From Cunninghamia lanceolata (taxonomy: Eukaryota > Streptophyta > Pinopsida > Cupressales > Cupressaceae): a stretch of DNA of 64,000 nt. The stretch is taken from NCBI GenBank assembly GCA_027924645.1, contig BSBN01001757.1, positions 124,001 to 188,000 of the forward strand, given 5' to 3'. The translations under genes were made by a program, and so were the position numbers. A model generated the notes under the pieces. That model did no database searches. It was not told the origin of the DNA and was given only the letters and a program-made list of their open reading frames with translations. This document shows, piece by piece, positions 34,718 to 45,640 of the stretch (within the stretch, counting starts at the first letter, position 1; each line of letters starts with the position of its first letter).

Positions 34718-35464
34718 CTACATAGCTTCAAATCTGAAAGGGAAGGGGCCACACTTACGTTGATCCATCCAATTGAAGAGAATAGGACTATGATCAAACA
34801 TGGTTCTTGGTAAAGCCTCCAGACTCATATTATGGTGGTTGTCCCAATTGTTAGAAATAAGAAATCTATCCAATTTAACTTGTATCATTTGACCTCCTCT
34901 TTTTCTATTAGACCAGGTAAAATTCTGATTCTGAAGCTCCACATCCAGCAACCCAAAGGAATTGATAAACTCAGCAAAATCAAACATACTATCAGAATAG
35001 TCTAGAATACCCCCAATTTTCTCTGAAGGATATAAGGAAGTATTAAAGTCTCTAGCCAACATCCAAAGAGAATGAGGGGAAGTGGAAAGAGTATTAGACA
35101 AATCTATCCACAAGGTTTTCCTAAAGGCCCTAGTGTTCAGGGCATATATATTAATTAGGGGCCAATTAAAAGAAGGCAAAGAGAAGTTGACAATTAGAAA
35201 ATGCTTACTAGAAGCAACAAGAGTACCATGAAGTTTAGCATCATTCAACATGGTAACAATCCCTCCAGAGGCTCCCGTAGCTAGGCTAATACAGAAAGCA
35301 GCCTTGGGCCAGATTTTATCAGTTATCATCTTAAAGTTCTCCTCCTTCATCTTAACTTCTTGAAGTAAAAGAATATCTATCTTATGATCTAGAATACAAT
35401 TTTTCACTTCAAATTGTTTAGTGGGGCTATTGAAGCCCCTCAAGTTCCAAGAAAGAATTCTCAT
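34718..35464 (-). pseudogene. LINE1 endonuclease domain (ORF2 N-terminus)
   Basis: An uninterrupted 248-codon frame starts MRILSWNLRGF at 35464, the usual ORF2 start. Endonuclease motifs are SWNLRG (N), LLQEVK (E), SGGIVTML, DFN in ARDFNTSL (usual GDFN), FTWSNRKRGG, LDRFL and the final FDHSPILF (D, H). It nicks target DNA in target-primed reverse transcription. The frame ends with a stop before the RT domain, so ORF2 as a whole is broken even though this domain is open. Confidence 0.93.
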
Positions 35465-35479
35465 TTAGGAGGTTTTTGA

Positions 35480-36879
35480 GATTGAATCTCTAGTATTTTT
35501 TTCTTACCACTGGTAATCTCCTTTGCAATATCTCTTTGCCTTGTTTCTCTAAGAGTCAGTCTTCCTTGTCTAGAGTTTGTTCCAACATTAGTAGACTTTT
35601 TAGTCCTACGATTCTTTTTCTTAAGGGTAATTCAGTCATTTTGGTCATTACCATTACCACTAGGTCCAATTCCAGTGGACAGGGGAGGAATAGCTGCATG
35701 ATTCTCAAAAAATCCCTCCTTGGTCATCTCAGCTATGGTTTTGTCTAGAATAGGAGAAGATATCTTCTTAGAGGATGGTTGGAAGGTCGCAACACTATTA
35801 TTGCAATCCAATTCTGGGATTTGGGCATCCAGCCCAATAGTAACCAAGGGCTCTTCACCCTCATCAGCAGCCTCCGCCGACTAGGATTGAATCTCACCCT
35901 CTTCAAGCACCAGAGGATTCTGAGTATCCTATTGATCAAAGTGTTGGTAATAATCCTCGCCAGCCTTTTGAGAACCAATCTCCATATCCTTCTCTGTAGA
36001 TTTTTCTGTAATAACATTTTCCTCATTACCCCCCATTCCCTAATTATCAAGGATGTCTTCTTTGGATGAGTTATCATCACCCTCTTTATTAATATCAGCA
36101 TTTTCTCCCATTTTCTTCAACTTACAATGGGTCATTAAATGACCCTTCTTCTTACAAATCTGACAGAAAGTAGTAGCATTTTCATAGAGAATCGGCTGGG
36201 TCTAGATCTCGTATTTAGAGTTTAACTCTATGGACATGGGGAGGGTTTTGTGAATCTCCACATTAACATAGAATCTAGCATACACACAATGGAACTTAGC
36301 CCAAGTGGTGTTATCTAAAGTCACATACTGACCAAAAGTATTACCAATAGCAGAAAAAATCTTTTCATCCCAATATTCCAAGGGAAACCCCAGGAGCCTC
36401 ACCCAAACTGGGGCAGTCCGGTTCAAATCCGTACTGGGATCAAACCTAAGTTTCCAGGTACACAAAGCGAGAGAATGAGTGCCATAAAGCCATGACCCTC
36501 CTACCAGAATAGCTAACATATCCTCTTTATTTGTAAATTTAAATAAGAACAATCCTCTTGCCATAGTGATGACAGAAATGCTGCCTATGATCCTCCACCG
36601 ATTAGACACCCACTTCCACACCATCTCAATATTAGGGCAAAGAGAGAAAAACTTACCGACCAAGGCCAAATCCATGGCCACCATGATTTCCTTGACCAAA
36701 TCATCAGGTATGTCTAGAGCCATACCTTCCGTCGATTCCTTTTGAACTAGAACCCCAGAAGCGCCTTTGGGGGAGAGATTCTTCTTCCCTATCAAAACCC
36801 CTTTCCATCCCTTGGAAAGATCCTCACTGGCCAAGGTCTGGGTCCCAGAGGTACTACCCAAGGCAGTAACTTCCATCAT
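35480..36879 (-). pseudogene. LINE1 ORF1 (DUF4283-type RNA-binding plus zinc knuckle)
   Basis: Open from ATG 36879 to 36202 (225 aa). It contains DDLVKEIMVAMDLALVGKFF, FTNKEDMLAILVGGSWLYG, APVWVRLLGFPLEYW and FGQYVTLDNTTW, the DUF4283 pattern of plant LINE ORF1. After one stop the frame continues with the CCHC knuckle CQICKKKGHLMTHC (about 36172-36128). An acidic, low-complexity tail with further stops follows to about 35480. ORF1 would coat LINE RNA. Confidence 0.92.
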
Positions 36880-36963
36880 CAGAGAAAAAGAAAGAAGAAA
36901 CCCTAAAAACCCTAGAAAGCCATTAAAAGCTGATCAAAAGTAGAGCATAGTTGAAGCTTATTG

Positions 36964-37140
36964 TTTTAATCCCTATTGATATGGTGAGAATGTTAAAGGT
37001 TATAAGATTTGGAATTCTTTAATCGAGAAAGTTGCCTATTCTAGAGATGTAATTTTTAGGGAAATTAGACCTATTTCTGATTATGAATAGAAAAATTATA
37101 AAGGGAAGAAGAGAGCACATTTTTAATTGAAGTAAGAAGA
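36964..37140 (+). pseudogene. Ty1/copia integrase-tail fragment
   Basis: The plus frame reads YGENVKGYKIWNSLIEKVA then YSRDVIFREI, the conserved segment after the copia integrase core. One stop precedes the segment and one follows. Only about 60 codons are present. It abuts the 5' end of LINE1, and no copia sequence is visible left of LINE1. Confidence 0.85.
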
Positions 37141-37193
37141 TGCACATAGAAAAGAACAAAATGATGGCTTTTTTATATATATAATAATAAGTT

Positions 37194-37230
<37 letters not shown>

Positions 37231-40200
37231 GTTTATATATATACATCAATATTAGTTATTTAATTAATGTAGAAAATTAAGAATATTAATTAGTTGATTT
37301 TTATATTAAATTAACTTAGTAGCTTTGAAAGCTAGCAATAATAATAATATTGTTAATATTTAGTACGTTATTGATTTTATCTGACATGTGAGATTTTATT
37401 TTATTTTACCATTAATTTATTGTTGGAGTGGGTTGTCAGAAATTTAAAAATTATTCCTGTTAGTGGTGTTATGAATGCAATTAATTTTGGGTTGTGGATA
37501 TCTATAATGGAGAGAATGGTGATAGTGGGTATCAATTGTTTTGTCTATTTTGGTTTTGGGAAGATTATTTGAGGGGAGAGTTCTTAGAAAATATACACAG
37601 AAATTTGGGGAAAAGAAGAGGAATTGGCAGAGGAAGAGGAGAAGGGAGCAAGGGAGATCTGAATAATTTTTGAGTATGTATTAAACAAAATTTCTTTTGC
37701 TTGTTTGTATATGAAGAAAAATCCTGTATGTGAGTAGTCTGTGCAATTTTATGATTTGTCAAATTCTGGTTGAAGTGTGGTTCTTTGTGAATTATTCCAG
37801 ACAATAGTAAACCCTTTTGAAAATCAGTGTCCATCTGCAATCAAATGCAAGTTTCTCCCATCAATTGAAATGATTGATCTTGAGCTCTGCAACCTATTAT
37901 CTCCGTATGCTTGATGAGTATATATTCCTTTCTATAATCCCATTATTATTAATCTTGCCATTAGCATTCACTTGAATATTCTCTTCAACCACCCATTGTG
38001 ACATTTTAAGAGACCTTACTCTGAATCATCTTCACACCTATCTATCTTTCTTCACATCTATTCCTCTTGCTATTTCACTGTCGCCATATTCTCATATTGC
38101 CTGTAGACACCTTAGTTTAATGAAATCTTTTGCCACTGGTAGAAATTAAATCATTCTCTATTGTTGCATTCCTATGTCAAATTAAGAATGCCAATTTCTT
38201 TTTATCAAATGAAAACTCAACTTCTGCAGTGTCGCCCTTTCTTGTGGAGATCAAAATTCGTTGCCAGGCCTAAAACTATTTTCTTTCCCGTCATTGATTT
38301 GTATATCAAACAAATTATATTTATCTATAATCCCTTGCCATTTGATGGGATTCTTTGAACACTTGCTAAAATAAGACTAATAAAGATGATTTCATTTGAT
38401 CAAAACTCTTAAATATTTTCTTTTCCTCCAACCTACCTGGCTACATTGTACAGCCTCCATATGCATTGAATCATGTCTGAAATGACATTTGAAATTTTAG
38501 TATCTACAAACCAAATGAAATTTAGGATAAGAGATATTAGAATTTCAGCTTTTACACTTTAAAACTTATGCATATTCCTTCCCCTCAGGTGCTACCATAT
38601 GGTCGTATGGTGCTAGGGGTTCCTCCTAAGGTCGCTAGAAATTATGATCAATAAAATTGAATTTTAGTTTGTAGGTTATGCACTAAAAAAATGAATCTTT
38701 TTTACCTAAATTAAATTCCTCTGATCCTTGGCTCTTGGCTATGAAATTTGGTTGCCTGGTTTAGCCAGCTTCATCATTTTCCTTACCTGCCTGAAAAATT
38801 AATTTATTGTTCAATATGAATTCTTTTGTAGATTGAATATCTAGATAGATATTTTAATCATTTTTAGAAATTTTGTCAATCAACAAAATCTATGAGTTAA
38901 CTAGAAAAAACTTAGGGATTCTCATAGGTTGTAGATTTAGTTAATAGGAAATAATGCATTAAGTTAGAAATAGAAATTCTCTTTTTGTGTTGAGTTTAGG
39001 TAATTAATAATTTAACTATTCTTTGTAGTAATTTTTATATATAGAAAATAAAAAAAATTGTAGTTATATAATGGAGTTCTCACAAATTAACAATAATTTA
39101 ATGTGGACTTTAATTAAATTTCCTAGAAAGTTTTAAGTATTAGTTTAGAATCTAATTCTTGTTATATGAGTATCATATACAAAATTATTGTTTTATTCTG
39201 GAAGATTGTTTTTAGAAAAGATTGTTGTTAAAAATTTAAAAGTCATATAGAGGTAACATTAGTGTTTTAATTTGAGCTTTATTTATTATTCTAAGGTGTG
39301 ATGTCAACTTCCTATGTAATAGAGAAGAATAATTTTATAGATGTGTTTTATTTTCTAGTATTTTTTTTTAAAGAGAAATCAAATCCCTATTATTGAAGGA
39401 TGTGTTATATTTAAGTATTATTTTATTTCATTTATGAGAAATCAAATTCCTTTTAAAATAATTTATTGATTTATTATTTTATCTTGTATATTTAAGAATA
39501 TTAGTAGTTTTATCTATTGTAAGAGAGTAGGATATGGATAATAAATAAGGCTTCTTAATATATATTTATCTTAGTCAAATTGATGTAAATTATCATATTG
39601 TAAATATTGAATTGTTATTTTAGATCTAGTTATAAGGTGTGTATGATGACCTTAGTTAAGTTTTTTATTTTAGTATGAATTAGGATATTTTAAGTAGTGT
39701 GCATAGAGTTAGTCTATGAATTTAATTTATGTTTGTTATATGTCTAGATATCTTTGATATATTTTGGTGGAAGATAACATTTAGTTTAGATTTAGTAAGA
39801 CTTGTCAAGTGTGTATATATATATATCTTGCTTTCTCTCCACCTTAAGGAACTTTGTAGTCACATAATGGAGTCTAATCTTATTTATGACTTATATTAAA
39901 GATTGTGCTTAGTTATGAAATTGGGTGAGTAAGTGGAGGTTAGGTTTTATATGAAATGTTTGGCATTTAACTCATATACAGTTTTCTAAAGATTTAAAAG
40001 GGATGATCGGTTTTAATCTACTTTATGATCCTTTATGTTTTGCTTATACAATTATTTTGAATAGAAATCACAAAGTTGTCAAGAATTTTAATAAGATCCA
40101 CATTAGTGTAGAAAGAGGTTTAGTCTAATAACGGGTAGCATCTTGTTTGACTAAATTTTCTGGTATAGAATAATTGGTAACCCTTTCAAGTTATTATTGT

Positions 40201-41772
40201 TCTGCATTGTTGGGATAGAGTTATCTTATGTTGTTAGATGATTTATCATGCTTGGAATAATGTTACATTCTTTAAGACCATTATTAGTGCATTAGATCAT
40301 ATGTTACATTAGTGGTTTTGTTATTTAATTATTGATCTTGGTTTAGGATTTGCCTTGGAAAGTGAATGTGATGTGTGACTATTATGATGTCAAGTGTTGT
40401 AAAAGTTGTTCCCAGAGGCCTAGGAGAGAGTGATTGTGTGGGGGTTAGCTATGTGTGTATCTTGTGAGTTGAATGGAATGCATTCTTGAAATATGGTTTC
40501 TTATTCATGTTGGAATAATACATGTGCAAGATGGTTTATGCATTGCTCAGTGCACCTATACATGTGATTATACTGACTATGCAAGAAGGTAAATGCCTTG
40601 CATTGTATTTGAGCGCAAATGTTGTTAAGATGGTAATGTTTTGCTTGATGGATAGGGTTTTCTAGATGCAGGTAGGGGAGTGGCTTTTAATGTGGGGCCA
40701 GGGCCTAAAGTGGCTAGCCAAGATAACCCATTGGAAGTTGGTAATCAAGTGATAACCTAATTAATGAATTAAGGGGTTGGGTAGTTAATCACATTAAGAA
40801 AGATAATGTATGCCTCACTCATGGCTCAAGTGCTTGTTTAGGCTTGAGATGAGATGAGAAGGCCTAGAATGGAAAATCAACTGCCTTGTCATCATGAAAG
40901 GTATGTTGGTTCCGCATGAGTTTGTATGGGGGCTAGTGGTCGAGAGAGGCTACCAGGATAACCTAGGATGGGGGCCAGTGCCTAGGAAGACCTACCAGGA
41001 TAACCCATGACAAGCTATGTGATGACACTCCTCCTTATTGTAGTCTAGTACTCCCTAGTGGTATTTCCTCCTTCAGTTGTGTGAGTGCCTCTGGAAATTC
41101 AATTAAGTGTGTAAGTGTTGATTTGACTTACTTGTGTTGTTCTTATTGATCTGTGTTCTATTGGAGTCATTTGTAGTCCTTGCATCTCTTAGCATATTGT
41201 CTTCTTGACTGTTGTCTTTGTGGGACCTCATTGTTATCTCCTCGCATGGGGGGTGGACCTCAGGGTTCCACATGGTTGGGTGGTTGTGCTTTATTCCATT
41301 GGTTTATCTAGTGCTGTGGTTCGTTGATGTATCTCTCATAGTGGATTCTAGTTTGCACCTATTTTTGAAGATAGTTGTTTGTACTATTTACATCTAGATT
41401 TATGTATTAGTGGAATATATTATGTAATTTGATGTATTCAGAAAAAGGAGCTTTTGTAACAATGAAACTATGTAATTCCTCTTGTAAGATATGCTATTTT
41501 GTACTTGTAATCTTAATGCAAATGTCTTGATGTATTTGGATGTCGTAATGAAAGATGCTAGTTTGATTTAGTTCGTTTATTAGATTAAAATAGGTACGTG
41601 ATCGTTGTTACATTGCAATAATGTAGCTATGTAATCCCTAGAGATGATAGTTTAACTTGTTGCTATTAGACAATGTTATGTTTTGTTATTACCACTTCCA
41701 AAGGAAAAAAAAAATCTGCCTTTTTATTGCTTTAGCTAACTTATCTCTAGGGTTGCATGGCGGGGTATTACA
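37141..41772 (+). repeat. Right part of the composite LTR, no genes
   Basis: Begins with ATA/AAT repeats (an AAT run at about 37199-37229). It has a purine-rich stretch at 37605-37665 like the E1 LTR's 4580-4680 on minus, then AT-rich sequence. The E1-type 3' blocks lie from 40660 to the ATTACA end. No PPR remnant was recognised by eye in this copy. Confidence 0.75.
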
Positions 41773-41811
41773 AATTATTACTTAAAAAATCATTTTTTAA
41801 AAAATATTGAT

Positions 41812-43835
41812 ATGAAAAGATATTTTATTAAAGGCTTATATCTTAATGATCTTGGAGATTTGATGGAAAATGTTACAAATAAAGATTGGGTCATTATGGT
41901 TTTTCGTGTTGAGTCCTGGGAAAGAATGAAGAGATAGGGAGAGTACTATGAAATGAGAAAGGAAATTATTATCAAGCATCCCTTGCTTAATCCAAACAAG
42001 GTCCTAATATCGAGGATTAATATGACATTTGTTGCCATATTATAGTTAGCCTTGAGATTCAGCCTATTAAGCTCTTTCCTATGATAGCCGTGTTTTGTTC
42101 AATTCAAATCCATTATGTTGATAGATGAGGGTTTCTGAAGGTCACTGTGTTGTGTAGAATGGGGGTCAACTTCTTAGAGTTGAACCTGTGTCTTGCATTA
42201 GCCTCAAAAATAACCCTTAGGCCTGGAGCATTTTGGGATTAGGAATTATGTTAGAGATCTGTGTGGCCATGATGAATTTATCTCCTTGTACTTTGTAAAT
42301 TCATGGAGAAATAAAGAGGTGAATGTAACTGGGATCGCTTTTATAGTCACAGAGGAGCTTATTGAAGAAGCTACTATATTGTCTCTTGATGGGAGAAAAG
42401 TGCATAGGCTGGGAAACAAAGACTACAAGGACTTTATGGAAAGCTTATTAGAGGAGAATGAGAGATTAACTAGACACTAGAATGGTTATCAAAGGATGAA
42501 GCTCCCAGCTCCATGGGGAATGGTCACATACTATTTGATGAAGTATGTGATATTAGAAGGTTGATATAAGATGATTCATGGATACCATTTTCCTCTCCTG
42601 GACCAGCTAAGACATGGTAATTTCATCAAATTTCCTTTTTTCATACTTTCTTCGCTTTAATGAAGTATAATGAAAGGTGCAAATCCCCTCCACACCAGGG
42701 GCTAATTCTTGTATTGTATGAGTTCGATGTGATGCTTAATCCTCCTATTCCTAGAGAAAAGTGTGGTGAAAAGAAATCTAGAATGCTAAAAGGAAAAGGA
42801 AAATTAAACCCTAGCTATGTGGGTAATGTTGATATCAATACTAAGGGAAGAGATCCTAAAAACAAAGGGCTGCATACTTACAAGGGTATTTAGACATCTC
42901 TACACCTGCCACCCCTCATAAACATTCTAGTTCCGAACAAACCCTAAATGAAAAAGACTCCTTGGAAAACATTTTTCTATCTTTGAGGGATAACTATGGA
43001 AAGATACCTAAGGGTTCTGGGAAGAAAACAAAAATCTTGAACATTAGGTCTGATGTTGCTAAGTTTAATCTCTCTACTAAATTTAACAAAGATGTGAAGC
43101 CCAAGATGCATAGTGTTGGCCCAGAAAGGAGATCTCCCAGACTTGAAAAAGTGCAAGAAAAAACTGGTAATAAGAGAAAAATTAACAAGACCAAAGAGGT
43201 CTATATTGAGGAAATGGACTCTGACTCTGAGGAAGATCCAGATGTTGAAATAGATAGGGATGACCAAGTAGCAATAGATAAGGACTAGGAGAATTATCGT
43301 GAGGCTTTAGAAGAAACCAATTGGGAGGAAAATGAGGTTGACAAATAGAGAGAAATAAAGGGTAATCATAAGGGAAGACAAAGCTATTGAACATGAACAT
43401 CCTAAGCAGAATGAGGATTTGGAAGGAAATGTTGTTGATGACACTTATGGTGAAGAATTTCAAACTAACATAGGAATCTTTGAAGCACAGAGAAACAGTC
43501 TTGAAAAAACTAAAAATCTCCATGCTAACTATGGCTTGCAGAATCTAGTTGAAAGGTTGGACAAGATAGAAGGTTTCTTTAACAAAAGGATAAATTGCAT
43601 AACTTGTCAAGAAAGTTGGAACAATATCTATGAGATGTACAACATGTTCCAATTCAGGGTTGACAAATTGGAAAAAGGCATGAAGGATCTTGTAAAGTTC
43701 ACTAATAGTATATTGAACAATATTGTGGAAGAAGTTAAAAATATAAAGACTCGTATGAATAAAAGAAAACATTTGTATGAGAAGGATCAGGTAAAAGATA
43801 ACAGGCATAAGACTAACCAGGACCAAACTTTCTAG
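41812..43835 (+). pseudogene. LINE2 ORF3: extra protein downstream of RNase H
   Basis: Frame pieces run from ATG 41812 (MKRYFIKGLYLNDLGDLMEN). They include GHDEFISLYFVNSWRN with VTGIAFIVTEELIEEATILS (42260-42390), KLPAPWGMVTYYLMKYVILEG with YHFPLLDQLRHG (42497-42620), PPHQGLILVLYEFDVMLNPP (42680-42750), the basic ERRSPRLEK (about 43123-43149), the acidic MDSDSEEDPDVEIDRDD (43215-43265) and a long coiled coil (43419-43835). Three or more stops or frameshifts interrupt it. It matches LINE1 ORF3 (29475-31036) in order and sequence. Function is unknown. Confidence 0.75.
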
Positions 43836-44029
43836 GAGGAGGTGCTCAAGAGAATGAAGAATGATTGGAATAACTCAAAATTCTATCTTTTTGTCTTGTT
43901 TATGTTTACAAATCCATGCTATTCTTTTGTTGTTTTATGACTATTTTACTCTATTGAACAATTTCCTAGCCCATAAGGTTATTATTAGGACTCCCTATCT
44001 ATATGATACTATTTCGTATACTTTTTGGT

Positions 44030-44275
44030 TTTGGTTATTGGTTATGCATCACTTTCCCCAGTGGGGTTATTATCAAGGATGGTGCTACAAACTTTATGAG
44101 GGTAATATGGACATATTAATGAGATTGTAAGAATGCTTTGTTGATGGCTCCCTGGCCCTATTGGGTTATTATCAGGGAGGGTCTGTGTTGTGATGTTTAA
44201 TCTTGTGTTCCACTTTTTGTGTGGGTCTGGGACCCTCTTCCCAGCTTAACATAATAAAAAACAAAGGTTGTTATA
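44030..44275 (+). other. LINE2 3' end
   Basis: 'GGGTCTGGGACCCTCTTCCC' followed by AGCTTAACATAATAAAAAAC ends the element in an A-rich tail. LINE1's 3' end has the same plan. Two copies of GGGTTATTATCA lie just before (about 44063 and 44163). Confidence 0.7.
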
Positions 44276-44794
44276 AAGTGTAATACTAGTCCAGGTCTTC
44301 AAGTTTTGTTTCACTATAATGTTTTTATCATAATTCATTTATTAATCCACTAGAAAAAGTATATGTGCCATTACTTATTGTGACTTCAATAAAAACATCA
44401 CATTCATCTAAATCATAAAAATAATAGAATATATCATGTCTCGTGCCCTATTATACTTATTGTAACACATAGTCAAGAGATTCCACATAAACTCACATTA
44501 GAAAGATATCTTAGTTATTATAAAAGCATGAAGAACTAAACAAGTTATGACTTTCCCTAATACTATAGGGGCTAGAAATTAATCTCTAGAGGCCATCTTA
44601 ATATTGCTCCAACCAATATCCTATAATTTTTCCTATTCTCCAGTTTCATATTTGTGATTTTCACATAGCTTCACTAAACTAGGACAACTAACCATTATTA
44701 CATCTTATATACATTATAATTCAATATTCAACAAGAACAACATTATTAAGCTTGTTTCCACAAGATTATTTAATTGGGAGTAAGCAACTCCATC
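44276..44794. other. Gene-free stretch
   Basis: AT-rich sequence. No coding motif or clear repeat was found. Confidence 0.6.
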
Positions 44795-45640
44795 TCATTG
44801 TTTTTTATATTGATAAGCAAAAAAATAAGGGTGTTGATCCCTAGTACAGAATAGCCAATAGGGTACACAAAAAAGGATCAAAGGGCAGAAATAGAGCATA
44901 AACCTTACATAAATAGTAGACAGACAATAGATAAAAAAGACATCAAACCACAAAAATAGCATAGAGCATAAAGCACCCAAGAGACTTAGTTAAAGAGCTT
45001 CTTCCAGTCTTCTATGAGGAGGGTATGTGCATATCTTCATATTCTTTCATTTTCTCCTTTTTGATTCCATGTTTTTTCATCTCTAAGTCTTGTAAAATAG
45101 CCAAAGTAGTGGCTAAATAGTGCATTAAACCTTGGTTGTGAAGTGAGCAAGGATCTTGAAGTTCTTTTCTAGTTATGTTTGCCTGGCTTTCATGCCTTCA
45201 AAATCCACAACATCTTGGGAACTGATATCTTCTTCTTTGTTGACTTCTACATGCTCTTCATCATCAAGCATCTCTGAGTCTGAGCTAGGAAGGTTAATCT
45301 CAGAGAATAAGCTAGGCCCATCATCTCCACTAGGACCTTCCTCTTCAAAAGCAATGGACACCTCCATTTTGTCAGCATCCTCCTGAATGCCTTCAAACTC
45401 ATCTTTCAGATCAAAGTCACTGGAAACAACCATCTCCTTGAGAGAAGAAGTGGGTTTACTAGAATTCACTAGACCTTCTAGCAGTAGCTTTTTTATTTAG
45501 CTTCCCATGATGAGTAACAATATCCTCATTCTTAGTATCATCACTACCTATATCATCCTCAACAAACTTATTTCCCTCCTTCCCCTTCCCCATTTTATCC
45601 CCCTCCTTCTTGAGCAACTTGCCAACATTAACATATTATT
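44795..45640 (-). mobile_element. LINE3: 5'-truncated LINE 3' fragment with ORF3 C-terminal half
   Basis: Minus frames from 45640 give LLKKEGDKMGKGKEG, then ATARRSSEF (about 45490-45463) and an open 98-codon acidic stretch (45469-45173) with DFDLKDEFEGIQEDADKMEV and EINLPSSDSEMLDDEEHVEV. A charged helix follows, then a LINE-like 3' end with TTGCTTATCAATATAAAAAAC at about 44819-44799. The basic RRSS patch followed by an acidic region repeats the C-terminal half of the LINE1/LINE2 ORF3. Confidence 0.65.

Larger units (their letters stand above)
29257..36935 (-). mobile_element. LINE1: nearly full-length L1-like LINE, about 7.7 kb
   Basis: The order on minus is ORF1 (DUF4283-type and zinc knuckle), ORF2 with apurinic-type endonuclease, RT, zf-RVT and RNase H, then an extra ORF3, then a 3' end (GGTCTCTTTTTG...GGCCCC...TAATACAAAACAATTAATAAAA). 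It lies inside the inner LTR. All ORFs carry stops, but the domain series is complete. A possible decayed target duplication is gttggagttttatt (29252) versus gttgaagcttatt (36950), not exact. Confidence 0.92.
28195..41772 (+). repeat. Composite solo LTR with nested LINE1
   Basis: Begins TGTAGTGTCCCTCCATTCTC (the same start type as 63997 on minus and 53257 on plus) and ends GCATGGCGGGGTATTACA. The TSD aatta lies on both sides. At 28438 a second LTR start of the E1 type (TGTAGTGCCCCTCATTTTG) appears. From there to 29256, and again from about 37145 to 41772, the sequence follows the E1 LTR, including the GGCACTGACTCCACC block and the repeated 'gataacc' blocks at 40690-41000. The most economical reading is an E1-type LTR inserted into a 59-64 kb-type LTR, followed by recombination at their similar 3' ends. 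The nested LINE1 accounts for 7.7 kb. Confidence 0.72.
27640..44275 (+). mobile_element. LINE2: 5'-truncated L1-like LINE split by an LTR insertion
   Basis: The left half (27640-28194) encodes RNase H. The right half (41773-44275) encodes the extra downstream ORF and a LINE-type 3' end. The LTR between them is flanked by the duplication aatta (28190-28194 and 41773-41777). Removing it places RNase H and ORF3 a few dozen bases apart in the same orientation, the order also seen in LINE1. EN and RT are missing on the left, as expected for a 5'-truncated copy. Confidence 0.78.

Noticed and set aside
34613..36069. Plus-strand ORFs across LINE1
   Set aside because: Antisense shadows of ORF1 and the endonuclease domain.
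29252..36962. Target-site duplication of LINE1 (gttggagttttatt / gttgaagcttatt)
   Set aside because: Imperfect match in AT-rich sequence, and a copia scrap follows on the right. Kept only as a possibility in the LINE1 entry.
42977..43826. Minus-strand ORFs (66-113 codons) rich in Phe and Leu
   Set aside because: Antisense shadows of the charged LINE2 ORF3 on plus.
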